Positions 9,068-17,971 of a stretch of DNA of 64,000 nt are shown here, piece after piece. The notes under the pieces were generated by a model. The model made no database searches, was not told the DNA's origin, and was given only the letters and a program-made list of their open reading frames with translations. Source of the DNA: Myxococcales bacterium SG8_38 (GTDB lineage Bacteria; Myxococcota_A; Polyangia; Polyangiales; Houyiibacteriaceae); assembly GCA_001303415.1 (NCBI GenBank), contig LJTN01000006.1, positions 83,759 through 147,758 on the forward strand, in the 5' to 3' direction. A program made the translations under genes and the position numbers. Position 1 is the first letter of the stretch. Each line of letters starts with the position of its first letter.

Positions 9068-9696
9068 GGCGTTCCTCGCAATCCCGCCGGAGCAACGGAT
9101 TGTGTCGGCGACAGTCCGGTGTTGAGACCGACTTTGTCTTTCAGGATTCGTGTATGAACCCGGAACTGATCGGCATGAAGAGAGCCGCGCCTCGGTTCGA
9201 TGCGCAGGCCGATCAACGGGCCCGAGGAAGGATCTTCCTGTGCATTCGAAGTGAGCAGGAGAATGCGACCGTCGTATTGGCGCAACAGACCTTGAAGGCG
9301 GCCTTGCCAGTTGACCGAGGATCCGGGTGGGACCGCATCAGTGAGGTCGATCACCGTCAATCCAAAGGCGCGAGAGCGCGCGAGCCACTCGGCTGCACGA
9401 ACCAACGCAAACGGACCTGCAGAGCGCGGCACCTGAATCGCAATGAAACAATCGAGGTCGACTCCTGCGGCGTCGAGATCGGGAGGAAACAAAGAACCGT
9501 CCTCGGGCTGTACCCACGCGACGAGCTCACCGCGAGCCTGCGCATGGATCACGCAAGAGACGGCGGTGGTCGTGCGGGCGCATGCATGCCTCCCCGACAC
9601 CTCGACCAAGCGTGCGCGCGGCAGCAGCTCCGGAAGCGGCAAAGCCTCGACCGCGACCTGTGGTTCCTCGAGCTCGATGACAGTCCCAAACGCCAT
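9064..9696 (-). CDS. imuA: ImuA-type RecA-like protein of the mutagenesis cassette
   Basis: A 210-residue protein at the position of imuA. It is weakly RecA/SulA-like: a first block VEVSGRHACARTTTA sits where RecA has its Walker A loop but lacks the GxxxxGK[ST] signature, followed by LLRQYDGRILLLTSN and a C-terminal half with GLRIEPRR. The start is set at the ATG at 9696 (MAFGTVIEL) rather than an upstream in-frame codon at 9762, because the LexA box and promoter at 9707-9734 lie inside the longer version. Only about ten bases separate the -10 box from this ATG, so the mRNA may have almost no leader. ImuA works with ImuB and DnaE2 in induced mutagenesis. Confidence 0.85.
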   Translation of the reverse strand: MAFGTVIELEEPQVAVEALPLPELLPRARLVEVSGRHACARTTTAVSCVIHAQARGELVAWVQPEDGSLFPPDLDAAGVDLDCFIAIQVPRSAGPFALVRAAEWLARSRAFGLTVIDLTDAVPPGSSVNWQGRLQGLLRQYDGRILLLTSNAQEDPSSGPLIGLRIEPRRGSLHADQFRVHTRILKDKVGLNTGLSPTQSVAPAGLRGTP

Positions 9697-9706
9697 GGGA
9701 CCATCC

Positions 9707-9734
9707 AATATACTGAACAAAAAAACAGTAGCAA
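9707..9734 (-). promoter_or_regulatory. Predicted sigma-70 promoter of imuA-imuB-dnaE2
   Basis: On the minus strand, TTGCTA (9734-9729) and TATATT (9712-9707) are separated by exactly 16 bases. The spacer is T-rich and contains the core of the LexA box. Transcription would begin within a few bases of the ATG at 9696. Confidence 0.75.
9711..9730. promoter_or_regulatory. LexA (SOS) box controlling imuA-imuB-dnaE2
   Basis: The 20-bp plus-strand sequence TACTGAACAAAAAAACAGTA has the CTG-N10-CAG form with TA flanks on both sides, the same consensus as the E. coli LexA box. It lies between the -35 and -10 elements, where LexA would block RNA polymerase. The match in both sequence and position makes SOS control of the cassette very likely. 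No lexA or recA gene is in the window. Confidence 0.9.
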
Positions 9735-9838
9735 GAGGGACACGCTCCCCCCACCCAACCACCTGAAATCACAGAGAAAATAAAAGAAAAATCGCAGCGC
9801 CAAATCATTGAGAAAATCGGATGTGCAACCCGAAATGC

Positions 9839-11611
9839 TCAAAATGAGTCGCTGCGATCTTTGCCTGGGGAATGGAGTGGTTCTGCGGAGTTACGAAGGG
9901 GGAGAGTGTCCCTCATGGCGTCGCGTGCCTCTTGGTAGGAGATCGGGCGGGTGGTGGCGCCGAGCGCGGTGGAGGCGATGCGGGCACGCCTTGCCGCCGG
10001 GTCGCCATCGTCGACGATCGCGAGAATCGCTTCGCGGACCGGACCCGTGAGCGAGGCTTCGAGCACCTCTGCGCTGGCGGCCTGCAGTCGCGGGTCGCCG
10101 CTGCACAGCCCTCGCCAAACCAACACGAAGTTCTCGCCCGGTTGCTGACGAGCCATCAGCGAGAACGTTTGCTCTAACGCCGCTCGTTCCTTGTGTCGCA
10201 GCGCCTCGCGCAACAGCTCGACGTCCGTGGTTTCGACGGCTCCATTGCCTTCGATTGCCGCGCGCCACTGAAGAAGCTGAACGACGCGCAATAGGCTCGA
10301 CCTCAGCTGATGCTCCAATGCTGCATCGTCGAGAACGAGCGCGGTGTCAGGCTCAGTGGATTGCCAACGGCTCAGCGCTCTCACGTGAAGCCGCGATCGA
10401 AATTGATCGACGTACCTCCAGCGAGTCGACGCGATAGCAGCCAACCAACCGCACGACAGAAGCAGCAGAACGAGCCCGAGCTGTCGAGCCGAAAGCCCCA
10501 GAGCAATGGCGCCGATGATCAGCAACGAGGCGAGCGCTTGCCCAACACGGTGACCGAGTACTTCGATTATGCCCTTGGCTCGCTCGCGCCGGCGGCTTTC
10601 GAGCGGCAGGAAAAGAATCTCGACCGCGCTTCGGTAGAGCGTGTGACGCAAGCCGCCATCGACCGCTTTGAGAGCCACTGCGAATGGCAGAACCGGTCCC
10701 AATACTAGGCCTGCAGCGCATCCGAAGATCAGAAGCGGCAGCAGACCGGAGCTTTGATGCGCCCCGAAGCTACGGAGGAGCCACGCAGCGCCCACGAGTT
10801 GCACCACGAGGGCCACGGTATTGAGACCCAAGTAAAAGCGAGCGAAGAAGGGCCCGAGATGCGTGACGGGAATGTTCTGCGCAACGGTGCTCTTGAACAC
10901 GAAGTCGACCAGGGTGACCGCAATCGTTCCGAGGAGCACGAGCGTCCACAGTCGCGACAAGTAGCCGTCACGCAAGAGCCAAGCCAGGGAGGGGCGCCGA
11001 TCCATGCTCGAATGATCGAGATCGACCCTTCTATCGTCCTCCACCTTCCACAGGAAGGCGGTCGCGGCCGCAAGCGCGAGGGTGGCTGCAGCAACCGGGA
11101 CCAAGCCGGCCGGCGAGACAAGTCGAAGAAGGCCTTCGGAAAGAAGCGACCCGAGCACGGCGCCACTCACGCCTCCAGCTGCAACGGCAGGGAAGACTCG
11201 CTTGGCCTGGGTGACTGTCAGCGTGTCGCCGAGGAGAAGCCAGAATTCGATGAGCACCACCGTGATCAGCAATCCCGTCCAGACGTAAAACCCGAAAGGC
11301 GCCCAGGGTCCCAGCTCCTCGAGTAATGCCCAGCAGGCCAACGTCACCAAGGAGCCAAAGACCAAAGAGGCTGCCAGCAACGATCGACGGTCGGGAACGC
11401 GCGCCAGCACGCGGCGGTGCACCGTGAGCTCCGCGATGGCTAGCAATGCGATCGTCAAGTAGGCACGAGGCAGCTCGGCGGCCGGCAGGCTGGACAAAAA
11501 CAGCGTGTCGCGCGCCGTTTCCATCACCGAATGGGCCGTCATGATGGCCATCAGGCTCACGAAGCCGACCGCAACGTTCCTGCGATCCTCTCGACGAGCC
11601 GAAAAACGCAT
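9839..11611 (-). CDS. Npt1/Npt2 (NTT)-family nucleotide transporter-like membrane protein
   Basis: About 590 residues: a multi-helix membrane domain (roughly residues 15-395) followed by a soluble alpha-helical tail of about 190 residues. The helices resemble ATP/ADP translocases of the NTT family (TARDTLFLSSL, RVFPAVAAGGVSGAVLGSLL, GLRHTLYRSAVEILFLPL, RERAKGIIEVLGHRVGQA). The tail looks HEAT-like (ASAEVLEASLTGPVREAIL). Classical NTT proteins import ATP in intracellular parasites and plastids, but related proteins with HEAT or cNMP tails occur in free-living bacteria with unknown cargo. The ATG at 11611 is preferred over a TTG at 11635. The transport function is inferred. Confidence 0.72.
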   Translation of the reverse strand: MRFSARREDRRNVAVGFVSLMAIMTAHSVMETARDTLFLSSLPAAELPRAYLTIALLAIAELTVHRRVLARVPDRRSLLAASLVFGSLVTLACWALLEELGPWAPFGFYVWTGLLITVVLIEFWLLLGDTLTVTQAKRVFPAVAAGGVSGAVLGSLLSEGLLRLVSPAGLVPVAAATLALAAATAFLWKVEDDRRVDLDHSSMDRRPSLAWLLRDGYLSRLWTLVLLGTIAVTLVDFVFKSTVAQNIPVTHLGPFFARFYLGLNTVALVVQLVGAAWLLRSFGAHQSSGLLPLLIFGCAAGLVLGPVLPFAVALKAVDGGLRHTLYRSAVEILFLPLESRRRERAKGIIEVLGHRVGQALASLLIIGAIALGLSARQLGLVLLLLSCGWLAAIASTRWRYVDQFRSRLHVRALSRWQSTEPDTALVLDDAALEHQLRSSLLRVVQLLQWRAAIEGNGAVETTDVELLREALRHKERAALEQTFSLMARQQPGENFVLVWRGLCSGDPRLQAASAEVLEASLTGPVREAILAIVDDGDPAARRARIASTALGATTRPISYQEARDAMRDTLPLRNSAEPLHSPGKDRSDSF

Positions 11612-11715
11612 GGGTACTCGGCACGGTACCGTCAAAACGCGTGCGGGTCATTTCTCGTGCATAAGGGGGGCCCGCGCCATGTCTCCACCTTCGGACCTCT
11701 ACCCTCGACTTCCGA

Positions 11716-12615
11716 TCAGCTCCGACGGAGCGCTTCCAACTCTTCGAGGGACCGCGGCCAGTCTCCCTTGAGAAGGCGGGAGAGCGACCGATCGGCGAGC
11801 AGCTTGCCGCCGGTCTGACAAGTTGCGCAGTAGTTGGTCTCGCGATCCGCAAACACGATTCGCTGGATGGGGTCCCCGCACACCGGACACGGCCGGCCGT
11901 ACTTGCCGTGCGCCGCCATTTCCGGGCGAAACGCGGAAACCTTCTCTGGAAAATCCGCGCCATGCTGCTCGATCAGCCGCGCGACCCACTCGGTCAACAC
12001 CTCCGAGGTCGCCTCGTGCAGGTGACGAAGCTGCGCCTCGGTCAGCCTTTGTGTCCAGACGAGCGGCGAGAGCCTGGCACGATGCAGAATTTCATCCGAG
12101 TAGGCATTGCCGATGCCGCTGAGGATGCGCGGGTCCGTCAGCGCGCGCTTCACGGTATGATTTTTCGCGGTGAGGGCGTCTCGAAAGGCGGCGTAGTCGA
12201 TCTGCAGCGGCTCGGCTCCGCCTGGGTCGTGGTCCGCCAGCGCGCTTTCACCTCGGCACACGTGCAGCGAGGCCCGCTTCTTCTTGCTGGCCTCGGTGAG
12301 CAAGAGCGCGCCGTCATCGAAATCAAGCGCCGCCAGACCGATTCGTCCAGGGATCTTCTCCGCTGGCTTTCTCCATTGGAGACGGCCGGCGATCATGAGG
12401 TGGACGACCAGGAACAATTCCTCGTCCAGCTCGAGCACCACCCGCTTTCCGAGGCGGCGCACGGCGAGCACATCTTTGCCCGCCACCGCTTCGATCGGCG
12501 GCTCCACACTCCGGAGCACGAAAGGCGACGCCAGCCGTACCCCCCGCAGGGCTCGTCCAAGGATGCGCGGCCGCAGCGCGTGAAGGTAGAGCTCGACGTC
12601 GGGAAGCTCGGGCAT
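11716..12615 (-). CDS. mutM: Formamidopyrimidine-DNA glycosylase
   Basis: A 299-residue Fpg/Nei-family glycosylase that removes oxidised purines such as 8-oxoguanine. The N-terminal MPELPDVE supplies the catalytic Pro and Glu after Met removal. The beta-hairpin Lys lies in RRLGKRVVLEL, the H2TH region includes RILSGIGNAYSDEILHRARLSP, and a C-terminal zinc finger has CPVC near residue 246 and CATCQTGGK near residue 269. The start is the ATG at 12615, two bases after the upstream permease stop. Slightly longer than E. coli Fpg (269). A mutY gene at 41.5 kb completes most of the GO oxidised-guanine repair system. Confidence 0.92.
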   Translation of the reverse strand: MPELPDVELYLHALRPRILGRALRGVRLASPFVLRSVEPPIEAVAGKDVLAVRRLGKRVVLELDEELFLVVHLMIAGRLQWRKPAEKIPGRIGLAALDFDDGALLLTEASKKKRASLHVCRGESALADHDPGGAEPLQIDYAAFRDALTAKNHTVKRALTDPRILSGIGNAYSDEILHRARLSPLVWTQRLTEAQLRHLHEATSEVLTEWVARLIEQHGADFPEKVSAFRPEMAAHGKYGRPCPVCGDPIQRIVFADRETNYCATCQTGGKLLADRSLSRLLKGDWPRSLEELEALRRS

Positions 12616-12617
12616 CG

Positions 12618-13436
12618 CTATCGAAGATGCGGGTCGAGCCAGTCCCGCAACCAGTCGCCCGTGAGATTGAAACCGAGCACGGTCAGCGCGATCGCGCCCC
12701 CGGAGAACAGCGCGACGTGCGGAAACCGAAGAAGCACGCCCGTGCCTTGGTCGAGCAACGCGCCCCACGACACTGCTTTGCCCGGTCCTAGACCGAGAAA
12801 AGAGAGCGTCGACTCTGCCAAGACCACCACGCCGAGCCCCGTGGTCGCTTGAATCACGAGCGGGCCGAGTAGGTTCGGAATGACGTGGCGGCGCATCACC
12901 TGAGGCGCGGGGACACCCAAGGCGCGCGCGGCCTCCACGAACTCCCGTTCTCGAAGTGACAGGGTTTCGGCGCGCGCCAGCCTCGCATACAAAACCCATC
13001 CGTTGACCAAGAGCGCCACGATGAGGTGGACCAAGCCGGGCTTCGCGACGAGCGCGAGCACCGCGATGTTCAACACGATGGCTGGGAATGCCTGCACCAA
13101 GTCGGCCACGCCGGTCACGAAGTGATCGGCGAGGCGGCCGTAGTAGCCGGCCCACGTGCCGATCAGCGTTCCGAGCACGACCGAGATACCCACGACTACC
13201 AGGCCGACGACGGCGGCGAGACGGGCGCCGTGCAGCAAAGCGCTCAAGATGTCGATGCCGTTGTCTCCCGTGCCGAGCCAGTGCGCCCGAGAGGGCGGCT
13301 CGTATTCGTGAAGCAAGTCGATCGAAAGAGGGTCATACGGCGCAATCCAGGGTCCGATCAGCCCGATCACGAAGAAGCCCACCACGATCAACAAGCCGAT
13401 CGGCGTTCCTCTCAAGAGATCGCGGGCCCTCGTCAT
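12618..13436 (-). CDS. ABC transporter permease, DppC/OppC family
   Basis: A 272-residue inner-membrane permease of the peptide/nickel ABC importer class. An N-terminal helix is followed by the extracytoplasmic block APYDPLSIDLLHEYEPPSRAHWLGTG (shortened: APYDPLS...HWLGTG), diagnostic for DppC-type subunits, then five helices and the coupling loop EAARALGVPAPQVMRRHVIPN. Start ATG at 13436 overlaps the dppB-like stop as ATGA. It would pair with the upstream permease. No ATP-binding or solute-binding subunit lies nearby, so the cargo is unknown. Confidence 0.9.
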   Translation of the reverse strand: MTRARDLLRGTPIGLLIVVGFFVIGLIGPWIAPYDPLSIDLLHEYEPPSRAHWLGTGDNGIDILSALLHGARLAAVVGLVVVGISVVLGTLIGTWAGYYGRLADHFVTGVADLVQAFPAIVLNIAVLALVAKPGLVHLIVALLVNGWVLYARLARAETLSLREREFVEAARALGVPAPQVMRRHVIPNLLGPLVIQATTGLGVVVLAESTLSFLGLGPGKAVSWGALLDQGTGVLLRFPHVALFSGGAIALTVLGFNLTGDWLRDWLDPHLR

Positions 13437-14386
13437 GACAGCCTGACCCTCGGGTCCACGATGCCGTAGGCCAAGTCCACGGCGAGGTTGACGCCCACGT
13501 AGATCACGGCGATCAACAGCACGCAACCTTGCACGACGGGGATGTCGCGAGCAAAGAACGCATCTAAGAAGAGCGTTCCGAGCCCCGGCCGTTCGAAGAT
13601 CTTCTCGGTGACGACCGTGCCGGAGAGCAAAGCCCCGAGCTGTGCGGCTCCGATGGTCATGACGGGGAGCAAGGCGTTGCGAAGTGCATGACGCAGGAGC
13701 AGCGGAATCGAGGGCACGCCCCTCGCGCGCGCGGCGGTGATGTACTGCTGCGAGAGGATCTCGATCATCGCCGCCCGGGTCTGACGTGTCAGCACCGCGG
13801 CCAGCGCGGTGCCGATGGTGATGGCTGGCAGGATCAATGCTTCGGGGCCCGCGAGGTCATCACCCGGCAAAGGCAGCCAACGGAGCTTCACCCCGAATGC
13901 CAAGATCAACAACGGGCCGAGCCAAATGTTGGGAATCGCCAAGCCGGCGACGGCAGCTGTCGATGCCAGCTTGTCCCAACCGCGTCCGGCGCGGGCAGCA
14001 GCCAGCGTCCCGAGCGGGATCGCCACGAGCCACGCCACCAGCCATGCGGCGAGCGCGAGAATGATCGTGTCGGGCAGCACCTCGTGCATCATCGACCAGA
14101 CCGAGCGATCCGGCCGGCGAAAGGACGTTCCGAGGCTTCCATCGACGACGTCCCCTAGGAAGGAAACGTATTGTGCGCCGATCGGTCGATCGAGCTGCAG
14201 GGCCTGCCGAAGCTCCGCTTTTTCCTCGGGGCCCGCTTGGTCTCCTAGGATCGCCTCGACGGGGTCGCCCGGAATCAGGCGCACCAGCAGGAACACGATC
14301 GTCACCAGTCCCGCGACCGTCAGCAAGGCCCTCGCGAGCCGGCCCGCCAAGTATCCCAAGAGGCCCGGAGACATCACCGGGACCAT
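13433..14386 (-). CDS. ABC transporter permease, DppB/OppB family
   Basis: A 317-residue permease with the DppB hallmarks: a first helix followed by [13 protein letters not shown], the [21 protein letters not shown] block, six hydrophobic segments in total and the coupling motif [21 protein letters not shown]. It partners the DppC-type gene that overlaps its 3' end. The ATG at 14386 is used; a second in-frame ATG at 14374 is also possible, and neither has a good ribosome site. The pair is an incomplete importer within this window. Confidence 0.9.
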   Translation of the reverse strand: MVPVMSPGLLGYLAGRLARALLTVAGLVTIVFLLVRLIPGDPVEAILGDQAGPEEKAELRQALQLDRPIGAQYVSFLGDVVDGSLGTSFRRPDRSVWSMMHEVLPDTIILALAAWLVAWLVAIPLGTLAAARAGRGWDKLASTAAVAGLAIPNIWLGPLLILAFGVKLRWLPLPGDDLAGPEALILPAITIGTALAAVLTRQTRAAMIEILSQQYITAARARGVPSIPLLLRHALRNALLPVMTIGAAQLGALLSGTVVTEKIFERPGLGTLFLDAFFARDIPVVQGCVLLIAVIYVGVNLAVDLAYGIVDPRVRLS

Positions 14387-14439
14387 ACTACGCGCAAGCC
14401 GTTCACCACGCCGGCTTCCCGGCGCGAGACGCGACGCTG

Positions 14440-14895
14440 CTAGAGGCCGGCATCGGCCCCGAAAGCCTCCGCGGGTGTGGAGGGCGGGGTCAGAGCCACG
14501 CAGATCTTCGAGTCGGTGCGGTCGCCTTCGAGGTCGATGATGCGCGCCACCCGCTCATCGTCCGGCAGATTTGGGTCGAATTGACCGTTCATGTCGATCT
14601 CGCTCGGAAACACGCACGAGTATTCCGAGCGGCAGTTCCCGTCGTCGTTGCAGGTCTTCATGCACCACGTTTCTGCGGTTCGACTCGGGATGAAGCGCCA
14701 CTCGACACACGCCCCTTGCGGACACGTGTCGGGATCACACGAAAAGACCGTGCAATACCCGCCGGGCTGGGCGAGATCACACTGGCGGTCGCCCGTGAGA
14801 GAGCAATCGGTCGAGCCGTTGCAGGAGTCCCCAATGTTCTGCTCGCATCCCATCAAGGCAGCGCCCGCGAGCAATAAAACAACCGTACGTCGCAT
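14440..14895 (-). CDS. Cysteine-rich secreted lipoprotein
   Basis: A 151-residue protein with a signal peptide ending in the lipobox LMGC (lipidation Cys about residue 17). The mature part has twelve further Cys residues in a dense pattern (SCNGSTDCSL, GYCTVFSCDPDTCPQGAC, WCMKTCNDDGNCRSEYSC), implying about six disulfides. This pattern recurs in lipoproteins of myxobacteria, but no function is known. The start is the ATG at 14895; the frame upstream of it overlaps the divergent transglycosylase gene. It lies 53 bp upstream of the permease pair on the same strand and could be in the same transcript. Confidence 0.78.
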   Translation of the reverse strand: MRRTVVLLLAGAALMGCEQNIGDSCNGSTDCSLTGDRQCDLAQPGGYCTVFSCDPDTCPQGACVEWRFIPSRTAETWCMKTCNDDGNCRSEYSCVFPSEIDMNGQFDPNLPDDERVARIIDLEGDRTDSKICVALTPPSTPAEAFGADAGL

Positions 14896-14977
14896 CGTCA
14901 GCGGCGGAGCATACGGGACAGCCGCAGCAACCGCCAATCGCGCTGCGTTCGGGCGAAACGGTGATAGATTTGAGGTA

Positions 14978-17089
14978 TTGCGAGTTTTTCTGCTGGGGGC
15001 ATGGGTCGCGTGGCTCGCTTGCGCCTGGGCGTTGGCGCAGGGTGGGCTCGACCGCGTAGCCTCGCTCGTTCGTGCGGGGGACGCCCGGGGAGCGCTCGAG
15101 GAGGTTGCGCGCCTGCCGGAAAAAGCTCGAGACGAAGACGCGGTTCGGTATCTGCAGGGGCGCCTCATGCTCGAAGTGGGGCGGCCGTGCGATGCCATGG
15201 AAACGCTTGCCCAGACGCCCTCCACTCTGCCCGAGGCGATGCGAGAAGACTCGATGCGCCGATGGGCCATGGCCGCCGCACGATGCGGTCACTGTGCGGA
15301 GGCTCGTCCCGTGTTGCTGCGCGCATCTTCGAGTGACAGCGAGGTCACGCGGCACGATCGCGCCCTTGCAGCCGATTGCGCAGTGCAGCTCGGTGAGCTC
15401 GAAACCGCTGCTGAGGAGCTGGCCGCCCTCACTCGTCGGCGCGATACCTCGAATCGCGTCGGGCTGCTGGTGCTGCTGTCGGAGGTGAACGTCGATCTGG
15501 GCCGGTCGGACGAAGCGCGCGAGGCCGCCCTCGAGGCTTGGAAGTCCGCGGTCCATCCCCGGGAGCAAGGCAACGCACGCATGCTCGAGAAGCGCGCCCT
15601 GCCCAGCACCGACGATCGCATCGATCGAGCGGAGCGATTGTTGAGCGCACTCCATTTTGCCCAGGCGGTGCAAGAGCTTGAAGCGATCGAAACCCGAGAT
15701 CGGGCTGCCGTCGCCGAACGATGGCATCACGTGTACGGCATGGCGCTGTTCCGCATGCGCACTCGCTACCTCGACGCAGCTCAGGTGTTGCGTGAATCGG
15801 CCGGGCTCGGTGGAGAGCACGAAGTCGAAGATGCATTTCACGCGGCCCGCGCGCTTTCGCGGGCCGACCGGGATGCGCAAGCGATTCGGGCCTACCGGCA
15901 GTTCGCCCGGCGTTACCCGCGGAGCAGGCGTGCTGCAGAGGCGCGGTTTCTCGCCGCTTGGCTGGAGATTCGCCTCGGTCGCCCGAATGGCGAAAAGCAG
16001 ATGCATCGGCTCGTGCGCGGGAGCACACAGGTTCGCGGCCGGTGGCGCAGGGCCGCGCTGTGGGAGCTCGGGTTTCGGGCATTCGAAAAGAAGCGCTACG
16101 CCGCCGCTGCGCAGTACCTCTCGCAATACACCGCTTTGGCTACCAACACCATGGACGAAGCGCGCGGGCACTACTGGCAGGGACGCTCCTACCGGCGCGG
16201 CGCAATGGCGATCGATGCCTATCGCAAAGCCATTGCCGTCGAGCCCTTGCATTGGTACGCCATCCTCGCTGCGCAACGGCTTCGGCAGCTCGGCGTCGAT
16301 CCTCCGAGTCCGTTCGAAGGCCTCACGTCGAATGCATCTGTCGAGCTTCCCGAAAGAGGCTTGCCAATCCCCGGGGAGCTCCGAGCCTACCAACGCCTCG
16401 GTCTCGATTCGGATGGCGTGAGGTGGCTGAGCGCCAACGAGAGCATCGTGGTGGAGGATTTTCCACAGGATCAGCGCATTCCGCTCCTTGCCCGCCTGTA
16501 TCGCGACATCGGGGCTCACGAGGAGGCCCTTCGCACGGCGCGGCGACGCGCAAGCTATCTTCGGAGCGATCCGAGCGAGCATCGTTGGTGGTGGGAAGCG
16601 GCGTATCCGATGCCCTGGCGAACGATCGTCGACCAGCACCGCGGCGAGCTTCCACGCGCGCTGATCTACGCGACCATGCGTCAGGAGAGTGGTTTTCGTC
16701 CCGAGGTGGTGAGCAGAGCTGGCGCCGTCGGATTGATGCAGGTCATGCCGGAGGTGGCCTCGAAGCTCGCCGGTCAGCCCGTGACGCGCCAGATGCTAAA
16801 GTCCCCCGAGATGAACATCGAGCTCGGTCTTCGGGAGATGGCCGAGCTCGCAGACGCGTTCGAGCACGTCTATCCGTTGAGCATCGCGGCTTACAATGCG
16901 GGCAAGAGCCGAGTGAGGCGTTGGCTTACGGAAAGCGGCCGGATCGAGCTCGACCGGTTCGTGGAGCGAATCCCCTTCAACGAAACCCGCAACTACGTTC
17001 GCCGGGTGAGCACACACTACGCGCGGTATGCGTATTTGGACGACCCCGAGTCTCCGTGGCTCCCATTGCCGCGAACGGTGAGCCCCTGA
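14978..17089 (+). CDS. slt: Soluble lytic murein transglycosylase (Slt70-like)
   Basis: About 703 residues. An N-terminal signal-peptide-like helix is followed by a long TPR-like helical ring domain (about residues 25-520) and a C-terminal SLT domain. The catalytic Glu lies in ATMRQESGF, followed by RAGAVGLMQVMP and the AYNAGKSRVRRW block. It cleaves peptidoglycan glycan strands to 1,6-anhydro-muropeptides in the periplasm. The start is uncertain: the frame is open far upstream, but that part overlaps the divergent lipoprotein gene. I propose the TTG at 14978 just before the signal sequence, although GAGG there is only two bases away. Domain order matches E. coli Slt70. Confidence 0.87.
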   Translation: MRVFLLGAWVAWLACAWALAQGGLDRVASLVRAGDARGALEEVARLPEKARDEDAVRYLQGRLMLEVGRPCDAMETLAQTPSTLPEAMREDSMRRWAMAAARCGHCAEARPVLLRASSSDSEVTRHDRALAADCAVQLGELETAAEELAALTRRRDTSNRVGLLVLLSEVNVDLGRSDEAREAALEAWKSAVHPREQGNARMLEKRALPSTDDRIDRAERLLSALHFAQAVQELEAIETRDRAAVAERWHHVYGMALFRMRTRYLDAAQVLRESAGLGGEHEVEDAFHAARALSRADRDAQAIRAYRQFARRYPRSRRAAEARFLAAWLEIRLGRPNGEKQMHRLVRGSTQVRGRWRRAALWELGFRAFEKKRYAAAAQYLSQYTALATNTMDEARGHYWQGRSYRRGAMAIDAYRKAIAVEPLHWYAILAAQRLRQLGVDPPSPFEGLTSNASVELPERGLPIPGELRAYQRLGLDSDGVRWLSANESIVVEDFPQDQRIPLLARLYRDIGAHEEALRTARRRASYLRSDPSEHRWWWEAAYPMPWRTIVDQHRGELPRALIYATMRQESGFRPEVVSRAGAVGLMQVMPEVASKLAGQPVTRQMLKSPEMNIELGLREMAELADAFEHVYPLSIAAYNAGKSRVRRWLTESGRIELDRFVERIPFNETRNYVRRVSTHYARYAYLDDPESPWLPLPRTVSP

Positions 17090-17198
17090 TTTGCCCGGCA
17101 CGGAGGGTCCGATACACTGTCGGGGCGATTTGGGTTGCCGACGGTGAGATGCAAGGCCAATAGATTGGCGGCTTCACTTGCTGGGCGTGTGAACACTG

Positions 17199-17969
17199 AT
17201 GAATTTCATTGCAGCAGGGCTCTCCGACGTCGGACTTCAACGAGAGCACAACGAGGACAGCTACTGCATCCTGTCGAAGCATCGGTTGTTCATCGTGGCC
17301 GATGGCATGGGAGGCCATCGCGCGGGCGACCTGGCGAGCCGCCTGGCCATCGCCGAGATGGGCGCCTTCTTCGATGCAACCAGCAACGATGATGGGGGCG
17401 ATTGGCTGGCAGACGACGACTCGCGGCTCACCGCCGGTCAGAGCCGGCTCGTGTCGGCAGTGAAGGTCGCGAATCGCCGGATCTTTCAGACTTCGGTGCA
17501 GAACCGCTCCGTGCAGGGGATGGGCACGACGATCGTCGGCGCTCTGTTCGAGCGGGAAGAGCGCAAGATCCAAATCGTGCACGTGGGCGACAGCCGCGCG
17601 TATCGGGTGCGCTCCGGCGCAATTACCCAGCTCACGCGCGATCACTCGCTGCTGAACGACTACCTCTTGGTCATGCCCAATTTGACCGATGCCCAGAAGC
17701 AGCGTCTCCCGAGCAACGTGATCACGCGGGCGCTCGGTATGCACGACGCCGTGGCAGTCGATCTATACGCGGAAGGCGTCGAGCCGGGGGACGTCTACGT
17801 GCTCTGCTCGGATGGTTTGAGCGGGATGGTGAGCGACGACCGGATTCTGGACATCGTCCATCGCGCTGGCGAGGACGTAGAGACAGCCGCAAAGGGCCTC
17901 GTCGCCGAGGCCAATCGAAATGGCGGCGAGGACAACATCACCGCCGTCCTCATACGCATTACCGAATAG
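17199..17969 (+). CDS. PP2C-family serine/threonine protein phosphatase
   Basis: A 256-residue metal-dependent phosphatase. All main PP2C motifs are present: QREHNEDSYC, VADGMGGHRAGD, GMGTTIVGAL, VHVGDSRAYR, LCSDGLSGMV and GGEDNITAVLI, including the Asp residues that bind the two metals. It has no membrane segment, so it is cytoplasmic, and would reverse phosphorylation by Pkn-type kinases such as the one at 62868-63848. It is followed after two bases by the START-like gene, probably in the same transcript. Confidence 0.94.
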   Translation: MNFIAAGLSDVGLQREHNEDSYCILSKHRLFIVADGMGGHRAGDLASRLAIAEMGAFFDATSNDDGGDWLADDDSRLTAGQSRLVSAVKVANRRIFQTSVQNRSVQGMGTTIVGALFEREERKIQIVHVGDSRAYRVRSGAITQLTRDHSLLNDYLLVMPNLTDAQKQRLPSNVITRALGMHDAVAVDLYAEGVEPGDVYVLCSDGLSGMVSDDRILDIVHRAGEDVETAAKGLVAEANRNGGEDNITAVLIRITE

Positions 17970-17971
17970 AA

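Noticed and set aside
11716-13155. Apparent fusion of about 180 residues to the N-terminus of MutM
   Set aside because: The extra part lies inside the dppC-like gene in another frame. Catalytic Pro must be the N-terminal residue after Met removal, so the start at 12615 is needed.
12615-13155. Candidate antisense and other-frame proteins throughout the high-GC genes, for example 29245-30351 (+) and 32571-33440 (+)
   Set aside because: They mirror strongly supported genes on the other strand, are rich in Arg/Ala/Gly/His and have no recognisable motifs.
14440-14895. Cys-rich lipoprotein as solute-binding protein for the DppBC pair
   Set aside because: It is 151 residues of disulfide-rich sequence, far smaller than a peptide-binding protein (about 500), with no shared motif.
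14591-14977. Long N-terminal extension of the Slt transglycosylase
   Set aside because: It is antisense to the Cys-rich lipoprotein gene, and the signal peptide begins only near 14978.
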